Shown: positions 1 to 9,259 of the stretch, piece after piece
How positions within the stretch are numbered: position 1 is the stretch's first letter
How the letters are laid out: every line of letters begins with the position of its first letter
Assembly (NCBI GenBank): GCA_964035575.1
Contig: OZ037907.1
Coordinates: 1,116,001-1,180,000 of the forward strand
From: Rhynchopus sp. YZ270_cl-10
Lineage: Eukaryota; Euglenozoa; Diplonemea; Diplonemida; Diplonemidae
Direction: 5' to 3'
DNA: 64,000 bases
Program-made: the position numbers and the translations under genes
Notes under the pieces: generated by a model
Told to the model about the DNA's origin: nothing
The model's database searches: none
Seen by the model: only the letters and a program-made list of their open reading frames with translations

Positions 1-466
1 ACAATTACCAGCGACAGTGCCGTTTTGTGTCAACTTTTTTTTAGAAATGTTGCGTACCGTGGCTTCGCTTTGGGTGCCGTGACCACCCTTTCTTTGTTAT
101 AAATGTACTGAGGCTACAGACAATTCGTGTACCACTTGTGCCTGGTGCACGAATTGCTTCAATGAAGTGCCGAACTCCGCAGTTGGATAACCGAGGAATT
201 CTCACATTCCGCCGGAGGCCCCCAACTTGAGCTAGGTTGGGGACCCGGGCTCGACCGAGTTTCAGCGAAAAACCCCAAAACCTATATAATTCCCTGTGGA
301 GGGGGGAAAATTTTTTTTTGGGCTGACCGAGTCAAACCGATTCTGACCGAGCCAGCCCCTCGTGGGCGGAATGCTGTATAGAACCCTGCATCCGAGCTTT
401 TTTTTTTTTTCACATCAAATCACAGTGGAAACCCCTCTCCCTCCTCCTCCTTTTCTTCCTCCTAAT
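1..466. other. 5' spacer of the EF-hand gene
   Basis: No gene is visible. The stretch has three GACCGAG repeats between about 250 and 355, a CCTATATAATT stretch near 280, and a long T run near 400. A CACAG followed by a CT-rich tract (about 420-466) leads to the start codon and could serve as a splice-leader acceptor region. Confidence 0.4.
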
Positions 467-1441
467 ATGTTCGTTCTCCTTGTTGCCAGTGAACAGTATG
501 GTGCCAAGCATAACATTGAAGTAGGGTTTCCTGCTGTGCCGAGTATGGCGGAGTTGGTAGGGCATTTGGAGGCAACGTTGCAGATAGAGCATAGGCTGAT
601 GCGACCACGTGGCGCGGCACGACACACCTTTCAGGTGGAATACCTACAGATCTACGATGAGGTCCTTCAACGCTGGGTAGACCTCCTCTCTACCACCCAA
701 CTCCACGACTGGGCACAGCTCTACGTCTTCCAACACGACTCCCCTTCAGAGCGTGACCTACAGGCCCAGCTCCCTTCCACCCGACCCCTCCGTTCTCTTC
801 CAAGCAAAAACGAATCGGAAAGGATGTGGCAGCTCTTCCAGGACATCGACGTCAATGGCAACGGCTTCATCGAACGCGACGAACTGCAACGGATCTTCTC
901 TGTTCTCGGTCTCTTTGAATTCAGCGAACTTCAGGTTGACGATTTCTTTGTCAAAGCTGACAGCAATAGGGATGGCGTACTGTCTTATGCGGAGCTTGCG
1001 AAGTTTGCGTTGACCTGTCCTCATGTGTCTGAGGCGTTGCATATGGCGGGTACAGAGTACCTTCAGGCAGTGAAGGCGAAGGATCATGAGCAGGCTCATC
1101 AACTGCAGAGACAGACCCCGCAGAAGGATGCGGCAGAGGCGAGATACCAATACCTATCCGGTCGGCGTGATGTGCAGGTCCTTCAGAGGGGTGGCGGCGC
1201 AGAGCGTGCCGTGCTGGAACGGAACAGAGAGCTTGCGCAGATGAAGACCGTCTTCATGGCCACCTATGGGTCGGAGCCGGCCTCTCCCGGTGCGTCGCCG
1301 GGGCGTAGTGTGGGGAGTGATGTAGGGGGTGGTGGTGGTATGGTCGTCGCGCATGGCTACGCAAAGTCCAGGAAATACCCACGTCCCGTCTCCTCCCCTC
1401 GGCATACCTCTGCGTCTCCGAGGAGGGGGGCGCGGGATTAA
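467..1441 (+). CDS. two-EF-hand calcium-binding protein, family not recognised
   Basis: A 324-residue protein that should bind calcium. Two consecutive canonical EF-hand loops are visible: DVNGNGFIERDE at residues 128-139 and DSNRDGVLSYAE at 165-176. A globular N-terminal part (1-115) is not recognised. A charged, probably helical segment (200-265) and a Ser/Pro/Gly/Arg-rich tail follow. The open frame extends upstream to 362, but that part translates a poly-T/CT tract with F and P runs, so I chose the ATG at 467 (MFVLLVASEQ), which directly follows the pyrimidine tract. No intron is evident. EF-hand proteins of this general plan are common in flagellar and cytoskeletal structures of protists, but that role is inference. 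Calcium binding is well supported by the loop residues; the wider family is unknown. Confidence 0.85.
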   Translation: MFVLLVASEQYGAKHNIEVGFPAVPSMAELVGHLEATLQIEHRLMRPRGAARHTFQVEYLQIYDEVLQRWVDLLSTTQLHDWAQLYVFQHDSPSERDLQAQLPSTRPLRSLPSKNESERMWQLFQDIDVNGNGFIERDELQRIFSVLGLFEFSELQVDDFFVKADSNRDGVLSYAELAKFALTCPHVSEALHMAGTEYLQAVKAKDHEQAHQLQRQTPQKDAAEARYQYLSGRRDVQVLQRGGGAERAVLERNRELAQMKTVFMATYGSEPASPGASPGRSVGSDVGGGGGMVVAHGYAKSRKYPRPVSSPRHTSASPRRGARD

Positions 1442-1534
1442 AGGTTTTTGCGGTATATTTTTCTTTGTATAAGGTGAAGCTTGGGGGAGTGCTCAGCATC
1501 GTTGTATAATGATGGTGAAGTGAATGATTTGACG

Positions 1535-1585
1535 TTGTGGTTTTCACCGTTGCAAGAGCCAACGGTGAAACGTGAAAACCACAAA
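1535..1585 (+). repeat. HP7 hairpin: GTGGTTTTCACCGTTG inverted repeat
   Basis: GTGGTTTTCACCGTTG is followed after a short loop by CAACGGTGAAA and then TGAAAACCAC, forming an imperfect stem of about 16 bp with a bulge and ending in an A run. A weaker relative with the same ACGGT...AACCAC right arm is at 23868-23908. It could form a 3' UTR hairpin of the EF-hand mRNA. Confidence 0.5.
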
Positions 1586-1703
1586 AAAAAAAAAAAGCAA
1601 AATCTACAAAAAGTAAATAAAGTTGTTCACTCCACCGTTGTTGTGCGATCCTTTCTTGTATGACCTAGTTGTTTTTGTTCTCATATCGTTAAGTCTTGAG
1701 TGT

Positions 1704-1741
1704 GAGGAGGGGGGGGAGGGAGGGAAGGGGAGGGGAGGGGG
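1704..1741 (+). other. G-rich tract, possible G-quadruplex
   Basis: An almost pure G/A run contains at least five separate G blocks of three or more, enough for a G-quadruplex on the + strand or in RNA. It lies downstream of the EF-hand gene. Function is unknown. Confidence 0.45.
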
Positions 1742-2036
1742 ATTGAAGACAAATACCTCCCTCACAGTTTATGTTGATTTTTTTTTTTTTGTACTATGTG
1801 CGTTCGTATTTCATACACGGTGGTGTTGTTATCGTGACAAAAGGAAAACAGCAAACTTTTTCCTTGTATTGATAGCATGTTATATACCAAAGCTCGAGCT
1901 TGTCATGTATTTTTGCATGCATTTTTTTGCGTGCAAATGCACGTTATGTAGGCAAAGTATCAAAAGCTCGAGGTTTGTTACCATTTTTTTTTGTTACCCA
2001 CAGTAAGGGCCACTGTGGTTTGTATCCTTTCCCCCC

Positions 2037-2044
2037 CTACCCGT
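2037..2044 (+). repeat. left target-site duplication of hAT element
   Basis: CTACCCGT directly precedes the element terminus CAGTGATG and is repeated exactly at 3348-3355. An 8-bp duplication is the hallmark of hAT insertion. Confidence 0.9.
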
Positions 2045-3347
2045 CAGTGATGGGAGGCCTTGTATTTTATTGTATTTTTTGACTTTGTATTATTTGTATT
2101 TTTTGTATTTTTTGAAATTGCAAAAAATACAATAAAATACAGGCAAAAAATACAATAAAATACAGGCTGTCTCTGCAGCTAAATACAACAGTTTTCCAAA
2201 CTTCTTAAATCTTGTCTGTGCATTCACCCCGGATTTTTAGGAAATACAAAAAATATAAAATAATACAAATACAATACACCCAAAAAATACATAAAAAAAT
2301 ACACAAAAAATACACACGGTCTACACTAGGTGAAGGTGGAGTGGTAAATATGCCCGCCATCCTTAACACTTAGGTTATTGCCTGGCCTCAGTCGGGCGTC
2401 CTGGACTACGGCCCAAGAGCTGTGTTCCTGGCTGGTTGGGCAAGAATACCAATGTTTCCCCCTGTTTATTTTGTACTTCTCATAAAAATTCAAACTTCCC
2501 CCGGTCTTTAGTCATCACAAACAACAGACTCATACAAAAAATCATCAAAACCATGCCCGGAAGGAAGCCTTGCTGGAGTCGGGTTCACTTTAGAGAAGTG
2601 ATGAAGGAGCAGAAGCCCGCTCTGCAGTGCCTGCACTGTGACACCATGGTGCCACCTACAGGGATGCATTTGTGCATCTGCACGAATTTCCCCAGGGAAG
2701 CACGAGTCAGGGCTGGTGCCACAGTGAATCAACTCGGACCCGCACCAAGTGCAGGACCGCACAGTTTTGGTGGGGAACAGCAGGCACGACAGGGTCGGTT
2801 CTTGCGGAACTTGCAAGAACCCTCACTGGCATACCTGCAAGCACAGCTGGCGTGGAGAGATTTTTTCCACTACCGGTTAGATGCAATCGGGGAAGCGCAC
2901 TCGCCTCCTTGCGAAGAAAGCGTTCCAACTTGCAGTTGTTAACCGCTCACTGAAAAAAAAGAAGAGTGCAGATGATGATCAGGATTGGTGGGATGTCGAA
3001 GAGATGGAACGGCAAGCAGCCCGTGAGGCTCCTATTGATGTTGACGGCGGGGTGGTGGTGGGGAAGTGAACGTCGTTGAGCATATGGCTCTCGACGAAGA
3101 CGAAGACGACAGTGAGTGGGATTAGGGTGTTTTTTTTGTTGTGTGTGTGTATTATGAGGAAATATAGGCATATTTTTGTTGTTTTTTTGCGATTTCTCTG
3201 CTACACGGCGGAACACGGCTCTTGGACCGTGTATGTTTACCCGTGTGTATTTTATGTGTATTTTTTGATGTATTTTTTGGTGTATTTTTTGTATTATTTG
3301 TATTTTTTGTATTTTTTGAGGATTGGAGTTGTATTTTATCATCACTG
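2045..3347 (+). mobile_element. hAT-superfamily DNA transposon, internally deleted
   Basis: A 1303-bp element with 8-bp termini (CAGTGATG at 2045 and its complement ending at 3347) and exact 8-bp target duplications. Both subterminal regions are packed with AAAAAATAC motifs in opposite orientation. A second inverted block (about 20 bp, CGGYCCAAGAGC core) lies at 2409-2428 and 3210-3229. Inside is a remnant transposase with a BED-like zinc finger and the hAT C-terminal dimerisation motif, but almost no room for the catalytic core. Autonomous hAT elements are usually about 2.5-4 kb, so this is probably a non-autonomous deletion derivative. The intact duplication suggests a fairly young insertion. 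It sits in the spacer between the EF-hand and PWWP-TrmO genes. Confidence 0.9.
2553..3069 (+). pseudogene. hAT transposase remnant (BED finger joined to dimerisation domain)
   Basis: From the ATG at 2553 the first frame gives a BED-like zinc finger (HFREVMKEQ, then the CLHC pair). In the next frame, near 2815-2870, comes IPASTAGVERFF, which matches the hAT dimerisation signature (IPATSxxxERxFS). The third frame continues FSTTG, a TAG stop at 2878, then MQSGKRTRLLAKKAF and NRSL, the usual end of that domain, and an acidic tail to 3069. So at least two frame changes and a stop separate recognisable parts, and the RNase H-like core is missing. It cannot encode a working transposase. Confidence 0.75.
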
Positions 3348-3355
3348 CTACCCGT
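3348..3355 (+). repeat. right target-site duplication of hAT element
   Basis: An exact copy of CTACCCGT found at 2037-2044. The predicted empty site would read through cccccctacccgttcccc. Confidence 0.9.
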
Positions 3356-3399
3356 TCCCCCCCTAGTTCACATTTCTGTTATAAAATGAAACATCTCCA

Positions 3400-3447
3400 C
3401 CCTATATTCCAACTCCTTTTTCCTCATCATCATTTTCCACCTTTCAG
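3400..3447 (+). promoter_or_regulatory. probable trans-splice acceptor region of PWWP-TrmO gene
   Basis: A CT-rich tract ending in CCACCTTTCAG lies 37 bases before the start codon; a second AG (CCACAG) lies 10 bases before it. With no upstream exon in sight, this fits spliced-leader addition. The assignment is inferred. Confidence 0.45.
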
Positions 3448-3483
3448 AAAAGACACGACAAGGTCGCAACCACAGACGACACC

Positions 3484-5061
3484 ATGTCTGCAGGAGGGGC
3501 CTGCACGACAATGTCCACACAGGACGCGTTTGCTTTAATTTGCCGGCAGATTCCCGAACTCTCGCGCGGGGCCGACCTGGTCCAGGCACTGAGCACCGTG
3601 CAGCATGCTCTGGGTTTGACAGCTACTCCCACGACCACCTCCACCACCACCGCCACACCTACGCCCACCCCCGCCTCCGCAGCAGCAGCCAAAGCTACGA
3701 AATCCTTTGGCGGGTTTGCCGTCTGGGATGACACAACCGACGACGTGGAGGACATCGCCGGGGTCGACCTGAGTGTTGTCCCACACAGCTTCGGCGAGCC
3801 GAGCGGCACTGAATTCTGCCATTCGGTCGGCGACCTGGTGTGGGTAAAGCTGCAGGGGTTCCCCAACTGGCCTGCCGAGGTTCTGTCCACAGGAGACCCC
3901 ACTGTGGCGGCAGCGGCGACGGACACAACCGCATCACAGAAGTCGAAGAAAAACCCTGTTCCCGTACGCCTCTTTAACCCACCGCAGGGACTGCACGAAG
4001 TCTTCTGGACATGTGGCAAGAACCTTGCGTACTTTGACAAGCTCTTTACGGAAGGCGAAGTGGCCCGCTGTGAGGCATACCGTCTGCAGGCAGGGAAGTA
4101 CAAGGTGGAGGGCTACAAAGCAGACTTCGACCGTGCAGTGCGTGTTGCGAACACCCACGCAAGGGCGGTGCTCACCCCAGAGGCATTGACCTCCTTCAAG
4201 GTCACCCCCTTAGGTGTAGCGTACACAAACTTCCGCGCACACTACCAAGCACCACGCCAACCCAGCGCAAACGAAAAGGTCAAGCGAGAAACCGGTATGG
4301 CAAAAAAAAAATCCCCCATTTTTTCCCCCTGCCTCCAAAAAACGGAGGATTTTTATTGGGACTTTCATAAAACCTTTTCCCTCTTTCCCACAGGAGTAAT
4401 CGTCCTCCGCGATGGTCTGGAGAACCTGGTGAGAGACCTCAACAAATTTGACCGCATTTGGGTGGTGTTCCAATTCTCCTACAGTGGGGACACGAACCGT
4501 ACAAAGAAGGCACAACGTGTGGGACGTGGCACGGATGAGGCAGACTTCTTCAGTGGGTGGAAGAGCATGATCGTGCCGCCACGTGACAAGCAGCAGCGTG
4601 GCCTGCTCGCCACACGCAGCCCGCACCGCCCCAACGGCATCGGCCTCTCCTGCTGCAAGCTCCTCAACGTCTCCGGCCGTGTCCTCACCATCCGCGACCA
4701 CGACCTCCTCCACGGCACCCCCATCCTCGACGTCAAGCCCTACCTCCCCTTCTGCGACTCCCACCCAGAAGCAAACCACGGCTGGGTCGACGAGCTTGAA
4801 ACACCAGGACCCGACCACAGATGGAACGAACAGGTTTGTTATTCTTTTTTGTTGAGTTTTTTCTTTTTCTCTGAGATTGCAACACCGTTTCGCCCCCCTT
4901 TTCTGATAAACCGGGTACCTGCGTCCAGAGAGGCGTTTGCAACTTCCATTTATTTGATAATGAACGTGATCAAGATGACTTCATTCACCACCACCAAACA
5001 GGAGTATGCTGTGCACCGCAAAGTGCCTGTAGGCGAGAAATGCCTGACGACGCATGGATGA
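3484..5061 (+). CDS. TRMO: PWWP domain-TrmO fusion: putative tRNA (N6-threonylcarbamoyl-A37) methyltransferase
   Basis: About 436 residues after removing two introns (4295-4393, GTATGG...CCACAG; 4834-5001, GTTTGT...AAACAG). Residues 1-75 are a short helical segment plus a T/P/A linker. Residues 115-225 form a PWWP-like domain (GDLVWVKLQGFPNWPAEVL), a reader usually found on chromatin proteins. From about 239 the TrmO/YaeB (UPF0066) domain follows: VTPLGVAY, APRQP, FDRIWVVFQF, then after splicing ATRSPHRPNGIGLS and HGTPILDVKPYLPFCD, all hallmark segments. TrmO uses S-adenosylmethionine to methylate t6A at position 37 of tRNA. Splicing intron 1 restores KRETGVIVLRDG across the junction. Both introns have lengths divisible by three and lack stops, so retention would insert residues without breaking the frame. 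The last exon is short, and its end (TGA at 5059) is the least certain part. Confidence 0.85.
   Translation: MSAGGACTTMSTQDAFALICRQIPELSRGADLVQALSTVQHALGLTATPTTTSTTTATPTPTPASAAAAKATKSFGGFAVWDDTTDDVEDIAGVDLSVVPHSFGEPSGTEFCHSVGDLVWVKLQGFPNWPAEVLSTGDPTVAAAATDTTASQKSKKNPVPVRLFNPPQGLHEVFWTCGKNLAYFDKLFTEGEVARCEAYRLQAGKYKVEGYKADFDRAVRVANTHARAVLTPEALTSFKVTPLGVAYTNFRAHYQAPRQPSANEKVKRETGMAKKKSPIFSPCLQKTEDFYWDFHKTFSLFPTGVIVLRDGLENLVRDLNKFDRIWVVFQFSYSGDTNRTKKAQRVGRGTDEADFFSGWKSMIVPPRDKQQRGLLATRSPHRPNGIGLSCCKLLNVSGRVLTIRDHDLLHGTPILDVKPYLPFCDSHPEANHGWVDELETPGPDHRWNEQVCYSFLLSFFFFSEIATPFRPPFLINRVPASREAFATSIYLIMNVIKMTSFTTTKQEYAVHRKVPVGEKCLTTHG
4295..4393 (+). other. intron 1 of PWWP-TrmO gene
   Basis: 99 bp, from G|GTATGG to CCCACAG|GA. 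It interrupts the conserved N-terminal part of the TrmO domain, and its removal joins KRETG to VIVLRDG. It is AT/pyrimidine-rich and open in all three codon positions of the host frame. Confidence 0.8.
4834..5001 (+). other. intron 2 of PWWP-TrmO gene carrying an HP6 fragment
   Basis: 168 bp, from CAG|GTTTGT to AAACAG|GAG. It contains CCTGCGTCC-AGAGAGGCGTTTGC, a degenerate HP6 core (about 4918-4945), and then GATAATGAACGTGATCAAGATGACT, split here as GATAATGAACG and TGATCAAGATGACT, like the leader found before HP1 copies. The donor is less typical than GTATGG. Confidence 0.6.
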
Positions 5062-6277
5062 AGCGAAAAATCATTGTACAGCGGGTATAGGGGTTGAGCT
5101 TATTGCGCACAACCCGTATTCAGCTCTCTAGGTACAACGCTCATACTTCTCGGAATCAACGCTCTGTGTGACCCTCCAGCGGCGTGAAGCTTTCTTGTGT
5201 TAGAGCATTGATTCGCGCACTGTGTTTTCTCCTCCTGCACTCTGCTGTGTGGGTCTGGGATATGGCCTCTAAACGGCTCCATCAAAAAAAAGCAAAATTT
5301 ACGAAACGTTACGTTACTTTGCCTTATGAGAAAGAGCACCTTTCGTAAAGCTTTACTTTCATTTTTTTTTGTTATTTTATTGGGTATGGGAGGGCCTTTT
5401 TCGTCACACAAAACATTGATCAGATCAAAAAGAAATACCCACCAACACGCAGGGCCGCTTCTATTTACTCTAACCCTCTGCCTTTTTTTTTCTCTCTTTT
5501 TTCTCTTTTGTGTCATCCGTTTTTTTGTTGAATTCCACAAAAAGGAAAACGACGTGCCACAGTAGAAGCGTGCCTATCTTTGCGGAAAGACTCTACACTC
5601 CCTCACCTACCTCCCCCCATGAGGGAATAGGGTGGTTATACCCCAAGAAGAACGAACAAAAAGTCAAAGCAGAAAGCAAAACTGATCCCCCCTCCCAAAT
5701 AAAAGAAAGTGTAATTTAGATAAATGTATCATATGGTTGGTTCACGTACACCACTCTGCAAGACAATCGACAATCGCAGCCTGTGGTGATTTGCATCCAC
5801 CCAAATTAGCGACTCAGGGTTTGTGTTCCTCTATCGTCTCTCCCACACTGCGAAACGGGCAGAGGACTCCAACCGGACCCTACAGGATTCATGTTAATTA
5901 CCTATTTCAAGTCAACTTATGTATGCCTTCACAACTCCCATTTGCTTACAAAAAAACCAGCACACCTCCATACACAAAATGCAATCACCATTTTCTCCAC
6001 CACCTCCCCCACCTTTCAAACAGATCTCTCCCCCCCTCCTAACACACACCTTCATATGATGTCCTTACCCCCAGAAGACAACTGAAGAATACTCAGACAT
6101 CGTAGATCATCTGCTTCTTCCAAAAAAAAATCCACCCCTTTTTTTTGATTTCTCTCCCCCCTTTTTCTCCCTTCATTTGGAAGGTTTTTGGAAAAAAGGC
6201 TACAAAACAATAGCAGAGCTCATCCTTGGAGGATCTAATAAACCTTATCAAAGTTTTTCAAAAAAAACCAAAAAAAA
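5062..6277. other. spacer, no gene seen
   Basis: About 1.2 kb of AT-rich DNA with T and C runs. Short open frames here have low-complexity or unlikely compositions. The only recognised item is the HP3 copy at 6211-6265, just ahead of the next gene. Confidence 0.45.
6211..6265 (+). repeat. HP3 repeat copy
   Basis: GAGCTCATCC, then a diverged middle, then TTATCAAAGTTTTTCAAAA. It lies about 13 bases before the ATG of the following gene, so it may be part of that mRNA leader. Confidence 0.5.
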
Positions 6278-8812
6278 ATGGAGAGCACCCAAGAGGATCC
6301 GACAACACCGATCACACCGTTGTGTTCTGCTCTGTCTCTCAGGAGGGGGTTGTGGATGAAGGGATGGGATTTGATTGTCCCTTTTCGTGGTGATTGCATT
6401 CTGCGAATCCGACGGCGTAATACCAGCCGGCACAGTGTGGTCCAAGCCCTTCAGCTCCGCCACGACACCCTCTATATTCTCAGCGAATGGAAAATGAAGG
6501 GTTTGGTCAGTGGTGGTGCCACCATCCTTCTTCACCCTACCTACAAGACTGAGGTGACACTACTGTATTGTCTTCCTACTCCCGAAGCGCCGGCGCTGCA
6601 GCTTTATGTATACCGTCTAAGGGTAAAGGATGACCTCGGAGACTTTGCGAATACACATACCAGAGTGGAGAGGGAGGTGTTGAAACGGCATTTAATCAGA
6701 GATCCGATTGGGGTGACACATCTGTCAGTGGAAGAGAACGTCTTGGTGGCATATGCGGCAGCGTCAGGCAAGGTTGCAGTGTACGAACTTCAGGTGGATC
6801 CAACAGATTTATCCGTGGTAGTAGCTTTGGTTCCGGTGAGTCTTACGTTGTTGCAGGCAAATTGGACTGCCATAGCAGTACGCCCCTCTCGAAAAGGGTT
6901 TCACTCTTTAATCTGTTTTTCTGAAACGACAGGATGTATGGAGGTGTATCCTCTTGTATTTAAAAGTGTTGCTGACAAAACGGATTTTCGACTAAAAATT
7001 CCGTCCCCAAACGAGAAGCGGCGGTGCAGTAGAATGTTGATTCTCCCAGCAGATGCCTTTCACAATGCTCACAAAGAATCTGATAAAAAACCATCCCTCA
7101 CTGTGCTATTTTATAAGCATTTTCATCCATACGAAGATGAAGAGGAGGAGGAGGAGGAGGAGGAGCGGGCGGGGTTGGCAAAATTTAAGCAGATTGCGAC
7201 GAAGAATATTAAAAGAAGGACGTCGGGGGAATCTGCCTCGGAGGGACCCTCTGGGGAGGGCAGCGGCAAAAGAAGGCAATCAAAAGCACCGCGCCTCACA
7301 CCGCTCAGTGGAGGCGAAGTACGCTTCCAAGACGCAGTCCAATACGTCTCAGAGCAAGGGATTGTGGAAGTCCAGGACCGCACTGTGTCGTCTCACCCCG
7401 TCGTGCTCCCGAAGCTCCTTGAAAGCTTTGGCCTGCTCTGGTCTGCTGTTGTCCCCTGGGTTTGCCCTACCCGCTCCCCCTATGTCATCAGCTTCAATGT
7501 GACAACTGGTGATGTTCTTCTTGTAGAGCTTAAACGCGAAAGTGGAAATAAAATTCTCGCGAATGGAGGCGCCGGTATGGTCGATATGGCGGACCCCGTA
7601 CCCATTGCAGTGCTGCAGCGGACGAGGCGTGGTGAGTCGGTGGCGTCTCCTACCAAAGAAAGGATCTTTTCAGACCCGCCAGCGGCGCCGCCGACTCGGT
7701 ACCAAGCGGAGCTGCTAGAGATTCTTCATGAATTGCAGAAGAAGGCGGATGATGGGCATATCCCGGCGTACATCATCGAGGCGTCACACCATGTGTTGGC
7801 GAACAACGCGCATTCGTCGCAGCGTCTGTTGCTGGAGGATGCGGTGAAAGGGTTTGCAAGGCGCGGTCACGACCCGACCAATGTGCTCCTCTCCGAGAGT
7901 GTCGGGGGTGGGAACAGTGGTGAGCAGCCGGCCCTCTCGATTCTGCAGAACCTGGGCCTCACGCAGTTTGATAGTGTGCTGCGTGGTGGAGGGGGTGGAG
8001 GTGGTGTGCCGAAGGAGATCGTCCCAAGAAAAAGGCGGAAAGCGGACAAACCAATCTGGGTGCACCTAGGCAAGCCAAGCGGCAGGATTGCGACCCCGCC
8101 GTATGGTATGAGTCAGTTCTTCCTCCCACCCAATTAATTCACGCTTTCCCCCCCCTGAAAAGGAGCCGTTTTTTTTGCATTCCTAGCAAATCTTCCCGCC
8201 TATTTCACCCTTTAACAACTACGGCAAAACTGAGACCCACAATATATCCCACCCCTTCGCACTTCCCCTCAACTTCCCCCCTCTCCAGGCAGCAAATCAT
8301 GGTCCTGCGAGGAAGCGTTGTACCAGAAGCAGACAGCGCTAGAGGCACGTCCTCCCATGCAGCAGGACCAACTCGACCGTACGTTGTTGCGGCTGACCTC
8401 TGTGCAGCGTACACGAGAGGAGTTTGTAGAGCGCGAACTGACACGCCTGGACGCGCTGAACAACGTGACCTCCACTGCAAAGCTGACCCGGCAGACGCAG
8501 GTCGAGAGCTGCAGACGTCTGCACGAAGACAGCATCGAACGGCGCAAGGCAACACAGGCCAGAATACGTGCACAGTACGCCAACCCCAAGCCACCCCCCA
8601 CCACCCGCAGCACAGCCAACCCACGCGTCTACAGCCAAACCCTCCAGCGCCGCCACGAGCAGGACATCACACCCGCAGAAGCACCCACAAAGAGCACCCT
8701 CGCGGACGAAAAGCTTCGCAACGAACGGCTCTACTCAAAGGCAGTGGGGGACCGTGCCGAGAAGATGGAGAAGTTGCGGGAGCGGCTGTGCCCCAAAGAC
8801 TTCAGGGCGTAG
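6278..8812 (+). CDS. large protein of unknown function, two exons (783 residues)
   Basis: Not recognised. Exon 1 (6278-8105) encodes a mostly beta-type globular region that might be propeller-like, an acidic run of about a dozen D/E residues near residue 285-297 followed by a basic Ser/Gly-rich linker, then a second globular part and a Gly-rich patch. The open frame would stop at 8137. However, a G|GTATGA donor at 8106 and a CTCTCCAG|GC acceptor at 8288 join it in frame to 8289-8812, giving PPYG-SKSWSCEEALYQ and then a highly charged coiled-coil-like tail (residues about 620-783) ending CPKDFRA. The downstream frame lacks a good ATG near its beginning, which favours this join. The start ATG follows an A run; an upstream start is not available. 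Structural or flagellar roles are possible but unsupported. Confidence 0.7.
8106..8288 (+). other. intron of the 783-residue unknown gene
   Basis: 183 bp, GTATGA...CTCTCCAG, with a long pyrimidine tract before the acceptor. It contains the stop that ends the unspliced frame. An alternative pair (GTATGG at 8101 to GGCAG at 8292) also keeps the frame but has a poorer acceptor. Confidence 0.65.
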
Positions 8813-9259
8813 TTGGGCTATGGGTTGGCTCCTGTGAGAGGCCTTCAACGTAGTGTGTCGGGAGGAGAGGGGAGAGGGGGTGGGAGGCTCAGGTTCATCT
8901 TACAAGCTCCTATTCTATGTCGCACTTTACAGTGTGTCGCTTCAAAGCACCTCCCTACCCCTACGCAGTTTGCAAAAGTAATCCTTCCCACACCCTACCC
9001 CCTTTAGCAATCCTATCTATCTACGTTCTACCTTCTGCACTCTCCCCCTGATATTTTGGTATGGTTAAACTACACAAAATGCTTTCAGAAAACAAAACCA
9101 GAGCAAAACAATACCTATAGTGGCGTTCATCCTCGGGTGTCTACACTAATACAACCAGGTTTTCAAAATACCAAAAAAACCTTTAACCAATCACGTCTTC
9201 ATCGTACAACCCAAGACAACACAGGAAATACCCTACCCCTTCATCCCCTCCCCTGAATC
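8813..9259. other. spacer, no gene seen
   Basis: It holds an HP2-like tail (GGCTCAGGTTCATCTTACAAG split as GGCTCAGGTTC and ATCTTACAAG) near 8885-8911 and an HP3 copy at 9116-9170. The end is pyrimidine-rich before the next ATG. Confidence 0.45.
9116..9170 (+). repeat. HP3 repeat copy
   Basis: TATAGTGGCGTTCATCCTCG then GGTGTCTACACTAATACAAC and a GGTTTTCAAAA end. The flanking GTGG and CTAC/CAC segments can pair weakly. It lies about 90 bases before the DUF4116 gene start. Confidence 0.65.

Larger units (their letters stand above)
1442..2036. other. spacer with hairpin and G-rich tract
   Basis: No gene is visible. The spacer holds an inverted repeat at 1535-1585 and a G-rich run at 1704-1741, listed separately. 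The rest is T-rich. It ends at the target site of the hAT element. Confidence 0.5.

Noticed and set aside
362-466. N-terminal extension of the EF-hand protein
   Set aside because: It translates a T run and CT tract (F and P runs) that looks like leader or acceptor sequence. The ATG at 467 begins the plausible domain.
2045-3347. The AAAAAATAC arrays as an independent microsatellite
   Set aside because: They are subterminal inverted arrays symmetric about the hAT element and bounded by its termini.
8299-8853. 184-codon frame starting with an ATG inside the second exon of the 783-residue gene
   Set aside because: It overlaps the charged coiled-coil frame. Its composition (P, R, H, A) is typical of an off-frame reading, and it has no recognisable domain.
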